Assembly: GCF_051014685.1 (NCBI RefSeq)
Contig: NW_027478524.1
Location: 62,001 to 126,000, forward strand
Source of the DNA: Ptiloglossa arizonensis
Taxonomy: Eukaryota; Arthropoda; Insecta; Hymenoptera; Colletidae
DNA length: 64,000 nt
Reading direction: 5' to 3'
The position numbers and the translations under genes are program-made. The notes under the pieces are model-generated. The model saw only the letters and a list, made by a program, of their open reading frames with translations. It was not told where the DNA came from and ran no database searches. Shown one piece after another: positions 27,071 to 40,000 of this stretch (positions are counted from its first letter, which is position 1; the number at the start of each line of letters is the position of its first letter).

Positions 27071-29017
27071 GGTTGAGAATCCATCAAAATTTTCGCAAGT
27101 CTGATACTCGAAACCAATAACTACAATAGCATAGGGGAAAAATGCATATACCGTTCTAATCGGGAGAGTTTCTGCTTTCAGACGCAACAGAAATTGTTCG
27201 AATTCGCCAATCCGTTCGCGAAATATCGGAGTTTGGACTTAAGAGATGGTTGAGAAACAATCAAAAGTTTCGCAATTCTGATGCTATGAACGAATAACTG
27301 GAATGGCCTAAGGGAAAAGTACACATACCATTGTAATCGGGCGAGTTTCTACTTTCGGATGCAAAATTAATTTCTCGAATTCGTCAATCCGTTCGCGAGA
27401 TATGGGAGTTTGAAGTTACGGAATGGTTGAGAAACCATCAAAATTTTCGCAAGTCTGATACTCGAAACCAATAACTACTGTGGCCTAGGGCAGAAATACA
27501 CATACCAAGGTAATCGGGCGAGTTTCTGCTTTCAGATGCAACCGGAATTTCTCGAGTTCGCCAATCCGTTCGCGAGATATGGGAGTTTGAAGATGAGGAA
27601 TGGTTGACAAACCATCAAAATTTTTGCAAGTCTGATACTCGAAACCAATAACTACAATGGCATAGGGGAGAAATACACATACCGTTGTAATCGGGCGAGG
27701 TTCTACTTTCAGATGCAACAGAAATTTTTCGGATGCGTCAATCCGTTCGCGAGATATGGGAGTTTGAAGTTATGGAATGGTTGACAAACAATCAAAATTT
27801 TCGCAAGTCTGATACTAGAAACCAATAACTGGAATGGCCTCGGGGAAAAGTACACACACCATTGTAATCGGGCGAGTTTCTACTTTCCGATGCAACAGGA
27901 ATTTCTCGAGTTCGTCAATCCGTTCGCCAGATATGGGAGTTTGAAGTTATGGAATGTTTGAGAAACCATCAAAATTTTCGCAAGTCTGATACTCGAAACA
28001 AATAACTACTATGGCCTAGGGCAACAATACATATACCGTTGTAATCGGGAGAGTTTCTACTTTCAGATGCAACAGAAATTTATCGGATTCGTGAATCCGT
28101 TCGCGAAATATCGAAGTTTGGAGTTAAGAGATGGTTGAGAAACCATCAAAATTTTCGCAAGTCTGATACCCGAAACAAATAACTATAACGGCCTAGGGGA
28201 AAAATACACATACCCTTGTAATCGGGAGTGTTTCTGCTTTCAGATGCAACAGGAATTTCTCGAGTTCGTCAATCCGTTCGCGAGATATGGGAGTTTGAAG
28301 TTAAGGAATGGTTGAGAAACCATCAATATTTTCGCAAATCTGATAGTCGAAACCAATAACTGGAATGGCCTAGGGGAAAAGTACACTCAACATTGTAATC
28401 TGGCGAGTTTCCACTTTCAGATGCAACAGGAATTTCTTGAGTTCGTCACTCCGTTCGCGAGATATGGGTGTTTGAAGTTAAGGAATGGTTGAGAAACCAT
28501 CAAAATTTTCGCTGGTCTGATACTCGAAACCAATAACTGGAGCGGCCAAGGGGAAAAGTACACACGCCATTGTGATCCGGCGAGTTTCCACTTTCAGAAG
28601 CAACAGGAATTTCTCGAGTTCATCATTCCGTTCGCGAGATATGGGTGTTTGAAGTTAAGGAATGGTTGAGAAACCATCAAAATTTCCGCAATTCTGATGC
28701 TAGGAACGAAAAACTGGAATGGATTAGGGGAAAAGAACACACACCATAGTAATCGGCCGAGCTTGTACTTTCAGACGCAACAGGAATTTCTCGAGTTCAT
28801 CAATCCGTTCGCGAGATACGGGAGTTTGAAGTTAAGGAATGGTTGAGAAACCATCAAAATTTTCGCTGGTCTGATACTCGAAACCAATAACTGGAATGGC
28901 CAAGGGGAAAAGTACACACGCCATTGTAATCTGGCGAGTTTCCACTTTCAGATGCAACAGGAATTTCTCGAGTTCGTCATTCCGTTCGCGAGATATGGGT
29001 GTTTGAAGTTAAGGAAT
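27071..29017 (+). repeat. 11-monomer higher-order repeat, copy 3 (dispersed)
   Basis: The unit is a third copy, 5481 bp from copy 1 and 3534 bp from copy 2. It is separated from copy 2 by 25484-27070, itself partly a copy of sequence left of 21590. Small differences include TTTCCGCAATTCTG against TTTCCCAAATTCTG near 28684. Confidence 0.88.
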
Positions 29018-30739
29018 GGTTGAGAAACCATCAAAATTTTCGCTGGTCTGATACTCGAAACCAATAACTGGAATGGCCAAGGGGAAAAGTACACACGCCA
29101 TTGTGATCCGGCGAGTTTCCACTTTCAGAAGCAACAGGAATTTCTCGAGTTCATCATTCCGTTCGCGAGATATGGGTGTTTGAAGTTAAGGAATGGTTGA
29201 GAAACCATCAAAATTTTCAAATTCTGATGCTAGGAACGAAAAACTGGAATGGACTAGGGGAAAAGAACACACGCCATTGTGATCGGGCGAGTTTCCACTT
29301 TCAGAAGCAACAGGAATTTCTCGAGTTCATCATTCTGTTCGCGAGATATGGGTGTTTGAAGTTAAGGAATGGTTGAGAAACCATCAAAATTTTCGCAAGT
29401 GTGATACTCGAAACCAATAACTACAAAGGCCTGGGGGAAAAATACACATACCGTTGTAATCGGGCGAGTTTCTACTTTCAGATGCAACAGGAATTTCTCG
29501 AGTTTGTGAATCCGTTCGCGAGATGTGGGAGCTTGAAGTTAAGGAATGGTTGAGGAACCATCAAAATTGTCGCAAGTCTGATACTCGAAACCAATAACTA
29601 CAAAGGCCTAGGGGAAAAATAAACATACCTCTGTAATCGGGCGAGTTTCTACTATCAGATGCAACAGGAATTTCTCGAGTTCGTCATTCCGTTCGCGAGA
29701 TATGGGTGTTTGAAGTTAAGGAATGGTTGAGAAACCATCAAAATATTCGCTGGTCCGATACTCGAAACCAATAACTGGAATGGACAAGGGGAAAAGTACA
29801 CACGCCATTGTAATCCGGCGAGTTTCCACTTTCAGATGCAAAAGGAATTTCTCGAGATCGTCATTCCGTTCGCGAGATATGGGTGTTTGAAGTTAAGGAA
29901 TGGTTGAGAAACCATCAAAATTTTCGCTTGTCTGATACTCGAAACCAATAACTGGAATGGCCAAGGTGAAAGGTACACACGCCATTGTGATCGGGCGAGT
30001 TTCCACTTTCAGAAGCAACAGGAATTTCTCGAGTTCATCATTCCGTTCGCGAGATATGGGTGTTTGAAGTTAAGGAATGGTTGAGAAACCATCAAAATTT
30101 TCGCTGGTCTGATACTCGAAACCAATAACTGGAATGGCCTAGGAGAAAAGTACACAGACCATTGTAATTGGGCGAGTTTCTACTTTCAGATGCAACAGGA
30201 ATTTCTTCTGTTCGCCCATCGGTTCGCGAGGTATCGGTGTTTGAAGTTAAGGAATGTTTGAGAAACGATCAAAATTTTCGCAAGTCTGATACTCGAAACC
30301 AATAACTACTATGGCCTAGGGCAAAAATACACATACCGTTGTAATCGGGCGAGTTTCTGCTTCCAGATGCAATAGGAAATTCTCGCGTTCGTCAATCCGT
30401 TCGCGAGATATGGGAGTTTGAAGTTAAGGAATGGTTGAGAAACAATAAAAATTTTCGCAAGTCTGATACTCGAAACCACTAACTACATAGGCCTAGGGCA
30501 AAAATACACATACCTTTGTAATCGGGCGAGTTTCATCTTTCAGATGCAACAGGAATTTCTCGAGTTCGTCAATCCGTTCGCGAGTTATGGGAGTTTGATG
30601 TTAAGGAATGGTTGAGAAACCATCAAAATTTTCGCAATTCTGATGCTAGAAACGAAAAACTGGAATTGCCTAGGGGAAAAGTACACACACCATAGTAAAC
30701 GGGCGAGTCTCTACTTTCAGACGCAACAGGAATTTCTCG

Positions 30740-31060
30740 AGTTCGTCAATTCGTTCGCGAGATATGGGCGTTTGAAAAATAAGGAATGGTTGAAAAACCA
30801 TCAAAATTTTCGCAAGTGTGATCCTCGAAACGAATAACTGGAATGGCCTACGGGAAAAGTACACACACCATTGTAATCGGGCGAGTTTCTTCTTTCAGAT
30901 GCAACAGGAATTTCTCGAGTTTGTGAATCCGTTCGCGAGATATGGGAGCTCGAAGTTAAGGAATGGTTGAGGAACCATCAAAATTTTCGCAAGTCTGATA
31001 CTCGAAACCAATAACTACAAAGGCCTAGGGGAAAAATACACATACCTCTGTAATCGGGCG
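30740..31060 (+). repeat. Zone IV 8-monomer-offset duplication, copy 1
   Basis: The segment is paired with 32156-32476 at an offset of 1416 bp. Shared rare variants are GGGCGTTTGAAAAATAAGG and GAGTTTGTGAATCCG with GGGAGCTCGAAG. Confidence 0.75.
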
Positions 31061-31689
31061 AGTTTCTGCTTTCAGATGCAATAGGAAATTCTCGCGTTCG
31101 TCAATCCGTTCGCGAGAGATGGGAGTTTGAAGTTTAGGAATGGTTGAGAAACCATAAAAATTTTCGCTGGTCTGATACTCGAAACCAATAACTGGAATGG
31201 CCAAGGGGAAAAGTACACACGCCATTGTAATCCGGCGAGTTTCCACTATCAGAAGCAACAGGAATTTCTCGATTTCATCATTCCTTTCGCGAGATATGGG
31301 TGTTTGAAGTTAAGGAATGGTTGAGAAACCATCAAAATTTTCGCAATTCTGATGCTAGGAACGAAAAACTGGAATGGACTAGGGGAAAAGAACACACACC
31401 ATAGTAATCGGCCGAGTTTCTACTTTCAGACGCAACAGGAATATCTCGAGTTCATCAATCCGTTCGCGAGATATGGGAGTTTGAAGTTAAGGAATGGTTG
31501 AAAAACCACCAAATTTTCGCAAGTGTGATACTCGAAACCAATAACTACAAAGGCCTGGGGGAAAAATACACATACCGTTGTAATCGGGCGAGTTTCTACT
31601 TTCAGATGCAACAGGAATTTCTCGAGTTCGTCATTCCGTTCGCGAGATATGGGTGTTTGAAGTTAAGGAATGGTTGAGAAACCATCAAA

Positions 31690-32140
31690 ATTTTCGCAAT
31701 TCTGATGCTAGAAACGAAAAACTGGAATGGCCTAGGGGAAAAGTACACACACCATAGTAAACGGGCGAGTTTCTACTTTCAGACGCAACAGGAATTTCTC
31801 GAGTTCGTTAATTCGTTCGCGAGATATGGGAGTTTGAAATTAAGGAATGGTTGAAAAACCATCAAAATTTTCGTAAGTGTGATCCTCGAAACCAATAACT
31901 AGAATTGCCTACGGAAAAAGTACACACACCATTGTAATCGGGCGAGTTTCTTCTTTCAGATGCAATAGGAAATTCTCGAGTTCGTCAATCCGTTCGAGAG
32001 ATATGGGAGTTTGAAGTTAAGGAATGGTTGAGAAACCATCAAAATTTTCGCAAGTGTGATCCTCGAAACCAATAACTACAAAGGCCTGGGGGAAAAATAC
32101 ACATACCTCTGTAATCGGGCGAGTTTCTACTATCAGATGC
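31690..32140 (+). repeat. Zone IV 11-monomer-offset duplication, copy 1
   Basis: The segment is paired with 33638-34088 at an offset of 1948 bp. Both carry CATAGTAAACGGGCGAG, GTTAATTCGTTCGCG and GTAAGTGTGATCCTCG in the same order. Confidence 0.75.
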
Positions 32141-32155
32141 AACAGGAATTTCTCG

Positions 32156-32476
32156 AGTTCGTCAATTCGTTCGCGAGATATGGGCGTTTGAAAAATAAGG
32201 AATGGTTGAAAAACTATCAAAATTTTCGCAAGTGTGATCCTCGAAACGAATAACTGGAATGGCCTACGGGAAAAGTACACACACCATTGTAATCGGGCGA
32301 GTTTCTTCTTTCAGATGCAACAGGAATTTCTCGAGTTTGTGAATCCGTTCGCGAGATATGGGAGCTCGAAGTTAAGGAATGGTTGAGGAACCATCAAAAT
32401 TTTCGCAAGTCTGATACTCGAAACCAATAACTACAAAGGCCTAGGGGAAAAATACACATACCTCTGTAATCGGGCG
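32156..32476 (+). repeat. Zone IV 8-monomer-offset duplication, copy 2
   Basis: The segment is a copy of 30740-31060 shifted by 1416 bp, with the same GAAAAATAAGG and GAGCTCGAAG variants. Confidence 0.75.
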
Positions 32477-32606
32477 AGTTTCTACTATCAGATGCAACAG
32501 GAATTTCTCGAGTTCGTCTTTCCTTTCGCGAGATATGGGTGTTTGAAGTTAAGGAATGGTTGAGAAACCATCAAAATATTCGCTGGTCTGATACTCGAAA
32601 CCAATA

Positions 32607-32783
32607 ACTGGAAAGGCCTTGGGGAAAAGCACACACGCCATTGTAATCCCGCGAGTTTCCACTTTCAGATGCAACAGGAATTTCTCGTGTTCGACATTCC
32701 GTTCGCGAGATATGGGTGGTTGAAGTTAAGGAATGGTTGAGAAACCATCAAAATTTTCGCTGGTCTGATACTCGAAACCAATA
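32607..32783 (+). repeat. Single-monomer tandem duplication, copy 1
   Basis: A monomer with the rare variants GGAAAGGCCTTGGGG, GTAATCCCGCGAG, CTCGTGTTCGACATTCC and GGGTGGTTGAAG repeats directly at 32784. Neighbouring monomers in the array are normally much less alike. Confidence 0.85.
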
Positions 32784-32960
32784 ACTGGAAAGGCCTTGGG
32801 GAAAAGCACACACGCCATTGTAATCCCGCGAGTTTCCACTTTCAGATGCAACAGGAATTTCTCGTGTTCGACATTCCGTCCGCGAGATATGGGTGGTTGA
32901 AGTTAAGGAATGGTTGAGAAACCATCAAAATTTTCGCTGGTCTGATACTCGAAACCAATA
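32784..32960 (+). repeat. Single-monomer tandem duplication, copy 2
   Basis: This is the direct repeat of 32607-32783 at exactly 177 bp. The copies differ by at least one base (TTCCGTTCGCG against TTCCGTCCGCG) and by a few bases in the first monomer's left part. Confidence 0.85.
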
Positions 32961-33637
32961 ACTGGAAAGGCCTTGGGGAAAAGTACACACACCATTGTAA
33001 TTGGGCGAGATTCTACTTTCAGATGCAACGGGAATCTCTCGAGTTCGTCAATCCGTTCGCGAGATATGGGAGTTTGAATTTAAGGAATGGTTGAGAAACC
33101 ATCAAAATTTTCGCAAGTCTGATACTCGAAACCAATAACTACAATGGCCTAGGGCAAAAATACACATACCGTTGTAATCGGGCGAGTTTCTGCTTTCAGA
33201 TGCAATAGGAAATTCTCGCGTTCGTCAATCCGTTCGCGAGAGATGGGAGTTTGAAGTTAAGGAATGGTTGAGAAACCATCAAAATTCTCGCAAGTCTGAT
33301 ACTCGAAACCAATAACTGGAATGGCCTAGGGGAAAAGTACACACACCATTGTAATCGGGCGAGTTTCTACTTTCACATGCAACAGGAATTTCTCGAGTTC
33401 GCCGAATCTTTCGCGAGGTATGGCAGTTTGAAGTTTAGGAATGGTTGAGAAACCATAAAAATTTTCGCTGCTCTGTTACTCGAAACCAATAACTGGAATG
33501 GCCAAGGGGAAAAGTACACACGCCATTGTAGTCCGGCGAGTTTCCACTATCAGAAGCAACAGGAATTTCTCGATTTCATCATTCCGTTCGCGAGATATGG
33601 GTGTTTGAAGTTAAGGAATGGTTGAGAAACCATCAAA

Positions 33638-34088
33638 ATTTTCGCAATTCTGATGCTAGAAACGAAAAACTGGAATGGCCTAGGGGAAAAGTACACACAC
33701 CATAGTAAACGGGCGAGTTTCTACTTTCAGACGCAACAGGAATTTCTCGAGTTCGTTAATTCGTTCGCGAGATATGGGAGTTTGAAATTAAGGAATGGTT
33801 GAAAAACTATCAAAATTATCGTAAGTGTGATCCTCGAAACCAATAACTAGAATGGCCTACGGAAAAAGTACACACACCATTGTAATCGGGCGAGTTTCTT
33901 CTTTCAGATGCAATAGGAAATTCTCGAGTTCGTCAATCCTTTCGAGAGATATGGGAGTTTGAAGTTAAGGAATGGTTGAGAAACCATCAAAATTTTCGCA
34001 AGTGTGATCCTCGAAACCAATAACTACAAAGGCCTAGGGGAAAAATACACATACCTCTGTAATCGGGCGAGTTTCTACTATCAGATGC
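33638..34088 (+). repeat. Zone IV 11-monomer-offset duplication, copy 2
   Basis: The segment is a copy of 31690-32140. Differences are single bases, for example AAATTTTCGTAAG against AAATTATCGTAAG. Confidence 0.75.
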
Positions 34089-37000
34089 AACAGGAATTTC
34101 TCGAGTTCGTCATTCCGCTCGGGAGATATGGGTGTTTGAAGTTAAGGAATGGTTGAGAAACCATCAAAATATTCGCTGGTCTGATACTCGAAACCAATAA
34201 CTGGAATAGCCAAGGGGAAAAGTACACACGCCATTGTAATCCGGCGAGTTTGCACTTTCAGATGCAACAGGAATTTCTCGAGTTCGTCATTCCTTTCGCG
34301 AGATATGGGTGGTTGAAGTTAAGGAATGGTTGAGAAACCATCAAAATTTTCGCTGGTCTGATACTCGAAACCAATTACTGGAAAGGCCTTGGGGAAAAGT
34401 ACACACACCATTGTATTTGGGCGAGTTTCTACTGTCAGATGCAACAGGAATCTCTCGAGTTCGTCAATCCGTTCGCGAGATATGGGAGTTTGAATTTAAG
34501 GAATGGTTGAGAAACCATCAAAATTTTCGCTGGTCTGATACTCGAAACCAATAAATGAAATGGCCAAGGGGAAAAGTACACACGCCATTGTAATCGGGCG
34601 AGTTTCCACTTTCAGATGCAACAGGAATTTCTCGAGTTCATCATTCCGTTCGCGAGATATAGGTGTTTGAAGTTAAGGAATGGTTGAGAAACCATCAAAA
34701 TTTTCGCTGGTCTGATACTCGAAACCAATAACTGGAATGGCCTATGGGAAAAGTACACACACCATTGTAATTGGGCGAGTTTCTACTTTCAGATGCAACA
34801 GGAATTTCTCGAGTTCGCCAATCCGTTCGCGAGGTATCGGAGTTTGAAGTTAAGGAATGGTTGAGAAACCATCAAAATTTTCGCAAGTCTGATACCCGAA
34901 ACCAATAACTACTATGGCCTAGCGCAAAAATACACATACCGTTGTAATCGGACGAGTTTCTACATTCAGATGCAACAGGAATTTCTCGTGTTCGTCAATC
35001 CGTTCGCGAGATATGGGAGTTTGAAGTTAAGGAATGGTTGAGAAACCATCAAAATTTTCGCTGGTCTGATACTCAAAACCAATAACTGGAATGGCCAAGG
35101 GGAAAAGTACACACGCCATTGTAATCCGGCGAGTTTCCACTTTCAGGTGCAAAAGGAATTTCTCGAGATCGTCATTCCGTTCGCGCGGTATGGGAGTTTG
35201 AAGTTAAGGAATCGTTGAGAAACCATCAAAATTTTCGCAAGTCTGATACTCGAAACCAATAACTACAATGGCCTTGGGGAAAAATACACATACCGTTAAA
35301 ATCGGGCGAGCTTCTACTTTCAGATGCAACAGGAATTTCTCGAGTTCGTCATTCCGTTCGCGAGATATGGGTGTTTGAAGTTAAGGAATGGTTGAGAAAC
35401 CATCAAAATTTTCGCAAGTCTGATACTCGAAACCAATAACTGGAATGGCCTAGGGGAAAAGTACACACACCATTGTAATCGGGCGAGTTTCATCTTTCAG
35501 ATGCAACAGGAATTTCTCGAGTTCGTCAATTCGTTCGCGAGATATGGGAGTTTGAAATTAAGGAATGGTTGAAAAACCATCAAAATTTTCGCAAGTGTGA
35601 TCCTCGAAACCAATAACTGGAATGGCCTACGGAAAAAGTACACACACCATTGTAATCCGGCGAGTTTCCACTTTCAGATGCAACAGGAATTTCTCGAGTT
35701 CGTCATTCCGTTCGCGAGATATGGGTGATTGAAGTTAAGGAATGGTTGAGAAACCATCAAAATTTTCGCTTGTCTGATACTCGAAACCAATAACTGGAAA
35801 GGCCTTGGGGAATTGTACACACCCCATTGTAATTGGGCGAGTTTCTACTTTCAGTTGCAACAGGAATCTCTCGAGTTCGTCAATCCGTTCGCGAGATATG
35901 GGAGTTTAAATTTTGAGGAATGGTTGAGAAACCATCAAAATTTTCGCTGGTCTGATACTCGAAACCAATAACTGAAATGGCCAAGGGGAAAAGTACACAC
36001 GCCATTGTAATCCGGCGAGTTTCCACTTTCAGATGCAAAAGGAATTTCTCGAGATCGTCATTCCGTTCGCGAGATATGGGTGTTTGAAGTTAAGGAATGG
36101 TTGAGAAACCATCAAAATTTTCGCTGGTCTGATACTCGAAACCAATAACTGGAATGGCCTACGGGAAAAGTACACACACCATTGTTATTGGGCGAGTTCT
36201 ACTTTCAGATGCAACAGGAATTTCTCGAGTTCGCCAATCCGTTCGCGAGGTATCGGAGTTTGAAGTTAAGGAATGGTTGAGAGACCATCAAAATTTTCGC
36301 AAGTCTGATACTCGAAACCAATAACTGGAATGGCCAAGGGGAAAAGTACAGACGCCATTGTAATCGGGCGAGTTTCCACTTTCAGATGCAACAGGAATTT
36401 CTCGAGTTCGTCATTCCGTTCGCGAGATATGGGTGTTTGAAGTTAAGGAATGGTTGAGAAACCATCAAAATTTTCGCAATTCTGATACTCGAAACCAATA
36501 ACTACTATGGCCTAGGGCAAAAATACACATACCGTTGTAATCGTGCGAGTTTCTGCTTTCAGATGCAATAGGAAATTCTCGCGTTCGTCAATCCGTTCGC
36601 GAGATATGGCAGCTTGAAGTTAAGGAATGGTTGAGGATCCATCAAAATTTTCCAAAGTCTGATACTCGAAACCAATAACTACAAAGGCCTAGGGGAAAAA
36701 TAAACATACCTCTGTAATCGGGCGAGTTTCTACTATCAGATGCAACAGGAATTTCTCGAGTTCGTCATTCCGTTCGCGAGATATGGGTGTTTGAAGTTAA
36801 GGAATGGTTGAGAAACCATCAAAATATTCGCTGGTCTGATACTCGAAACCAATAACTGGAATGGCCAAGGGGAAAAGTACACACGCCATTGTAATCTGGC
36901 GAGTTTCCACTTTCAGATGCAACAGGAATCTCTCGAGTTCGTCAATCCGTTCGCGAGATATGGGAGTTTGAAGTTAAGGAATGGTTGAGAAACCATAAAA

Positions 37001-40000
37001 ATTTTCGCTGGTCTGATACTCGAAACCAATAACTGGAATGGCCTAGGGGAAAAGTTCACTCAGCATTGTAATTGGGCGAGTTTCTACTTTCAGATGCAAC
37101 AGGAATTTCTCGAGTTCGCAAATCCGTTCGCGAGGTATCGGAGTTTGAAGTTAAGGAATGGTTGAGAAACCATCAAAATTTTCGCTTGTCTGATACTCGA
37201 AACCAATAACTGGAATGGCCAAGGGGAAAGGTACACACGCCATTGTGAACGGGCGAGTTTCCACTTTAAGAAGCAACAGGAATTTCTCGAGTTCATCATT
37301 CCGTTCGCGAGATATGGGTGTTTGAAGTTAAGGAATTGTTGAGAAACCATCAAAATTTTCGCTGGTCTGATACTCGAAACCAATAACTGGAATGGCCTAG
37401 GGGAAAAGTACACACACCACTGTAATCGGGTGAGTTTCTACTTTCAGATGCAACAGGTATTTCTCGAGTTCGCCAATCCGTTCGCGAGATATGGGAGTTT
37501 GAATTTAAGGAATGGTTGAGAAACCATCAAAATTTTCGCAAGTCTGATACTCGAAACCAATAACTACTATGGCCTAGGGCAAAAAATACACATACCGTTG
37601 TAATCGGGCGAGTTTCTGCTTTCAGATGCAATAGGAAATTCTCGCGTTCGTCAATCCGTTCGCGAGATATGGGAGTTTGAAGTTAAGGAATGGTTGAGAA
37701 GCCATCAAAATTTTCGCAATTCTGATGCTAGAAACGAAAAAGTGGAATGGCCTAGGGGAAATGTACACACACCATAGTATACGGGCGAGTTTCTACTATC
37801 AGATGCAACAGGAATTTCTCGAGTTCGTCAATTCGTTCGCGAGATATGGGCGTTTGAAAAATAAGGAATGGTTGAAAAACTATCAAAATTTTCGCAAGTC
37901 TGATACTCGAAACCAATAACTGGAATGGCCTAGGGGAAAAGTACACACACCATTGTAATCGGGCGAGTTTCTACTTTCAGATGCAATAGGAAATTCTCGA
38001 GTTCGTCAATCCGTTTGAGAGATATGGGAGTTTGAAGCTAAGGAATGGTTGAGAAACCATCAAAATTTTCGCAAGTGTGATCCTCGAAACCAATAACTGG
38101 AATGGCCTAGGGCAAAAATACACATACCGTTGTAATTGGGCGAGTTTCTACTTTCAGATGCAACAGGAATTTCCCGAGTTCGTCATTCCGTTCGCGAGAT
38201 ATGGGTGTTTGAAGTTAAGGAATGGTTGAGAAACCAACAAAATTTTCGCAATTCTGATGCTAGAAACGAAAAAGTGGAATGGCCTAGGGGAAATGTACAC
38301 ACACCATAGTATACGGGCGAGTTTCTACTTTCAAACGCAACAGGAATTTCTCGAGTTCGTCAATTGGTTCACGAGATATGGGAGTTTGAAATTAAGGAAT
38401 CGTTGAAAAACCATCAAAATTTTCGCAAGTGTGATCCTCGAAACCAATAACTGGAATGGCCTACGGAAAAAGTACACACACCATTGTAATCGGGCGAGTT
38501 TCTTCTTTCAGATGCAACAGGAATTTCACGAGTTTGTGAATCCGTTCGCGAGATATGGGTGTTTGAAGTTAAGGAATGCTTGAGAAACCATCACAATTTT
38601 CGCTGGTCTGATACACGAAACCAATAACTGGAAAGACCTTGGGGAAAAGTACACACAGCATTGTAATTGGGCGAGTTTCTACTTTCAGATGCAACAGGAA
38701 TCTCTCGAGTTCGTCAATCCGTTCGCGAGATATGGGAGTTTGAATTTAAGGAATGGTTCAGAAACCATCAAAATTTTCGCTGGTCTGATACTCGAAACCA
38801 ATAACTGAAATGGCCAAGGGGAAAAGTACACACGCCATTGTAATCCGGCGAGTTTCCACTTTCAGATGCAAAAGGAATTTCTCGAGATCGTTATTCTGTT
38901 CGCGAGATATGGGAGTTTGAAGTTAAGGAATGGTTGAGAAACCATCAAAATTTTCGCAAGTCTGATACTCGAAACCAATAACTGGAATGGCCTAGGGGAA
39001 AAGTACACACACCATTGTAATCGGGCGAGTTTCTACTTTCACATGCAACAGGTATTTCTCGAGTTCGCCAATCCGTTCGCGAGGTATGGAAGTTTGAAAT
39101 TAAGGAATGGTTGAGAAACCATAAAAATTTTCGCAAGTCTGATACTCGAAACCAATAACTACAAAGGCCTAGGGGAAAAATAAACATACCTCTGTAATCG
39201 GGCGAGTTTCTACTATCAGATGCAACAGGAATTTCTCGAGTTCGTCATTCCGTTCGCGAGATATGGGTGTTTGAAGTTAAGGAATGGTTGAGAAACCATC
39301 AAAATATTCGCTGGTCCGATACTCGAAACCAATAACTGGAATGGCCAAGGGGAAAAGTACACACGCCATTGTAATCCGGCGAGTTTCCACTTTCAGATGC
39401 AACAGGAATTTCTCGAGTTCGTCATTCCGTTCGCGAGATATGGGAGTTTGAAGTTAAGGAATGGTTGAGAAACCATAAAAATTTTCGCTGGTCTGATACT
39501 CGAAACCAATAACTGGAATGGCGTAGGGGAAAAGTACACACAGCATTGTAATTGGGCGAGTATCTACTTTCAGATGCAACAGGAATTTCTCGAGTTCGCC
39601 AATCCGTTCGCGAGGTATCGGAGTTTGAAGTTAAGGAATGGTTGAGAAACCATCAAAATTTTCGCAAGTTTTATACTCGAAAACAATAATTACTATGGCC
39701 TAGGGCGAAAATACACATACCGTTGTAATCGGGCGAGTTTCTGCTTTCAGATGCAATAAGAAATTCTCGCGTTCGTCAATCCGTTCGCAAGATATGGGAG
39801 TTTGAAGTTCAGGAATGGTTGAGAAACCATCAAAATTTTCGCAAGTCTGATACTCGAAACCAATAACTGGAATGCCCAAGGGGAAAAGTACACACACCAT
39901 TGTAATTGGGCGAGTTTCTACTTTCAGACGCAACAGGAATTTCTCGAGTTCGTCAATTCGTTCGCGAGATATGGGAGTTTGAAATTAAGGAATGGTTGAA

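Larger units (their letters stand above)
14000..29200 (+). repeat. Satellite zone III (approximate limits)
   Basis: Diagnostic variants are GTTTGGAGTTAAGAGATGG, CGAAATATCGGAG, GCATAGGGGAAAAATGCATA with CCGTTCTAATCGGGAGAG, and TTTTAGGAATCTGATACTC. The zone contains the triplicated 11-mer and a 5481-bp long-period duplication. Boundaries were estimated by eye from where these variants start and stop. Confidence 0.5.
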
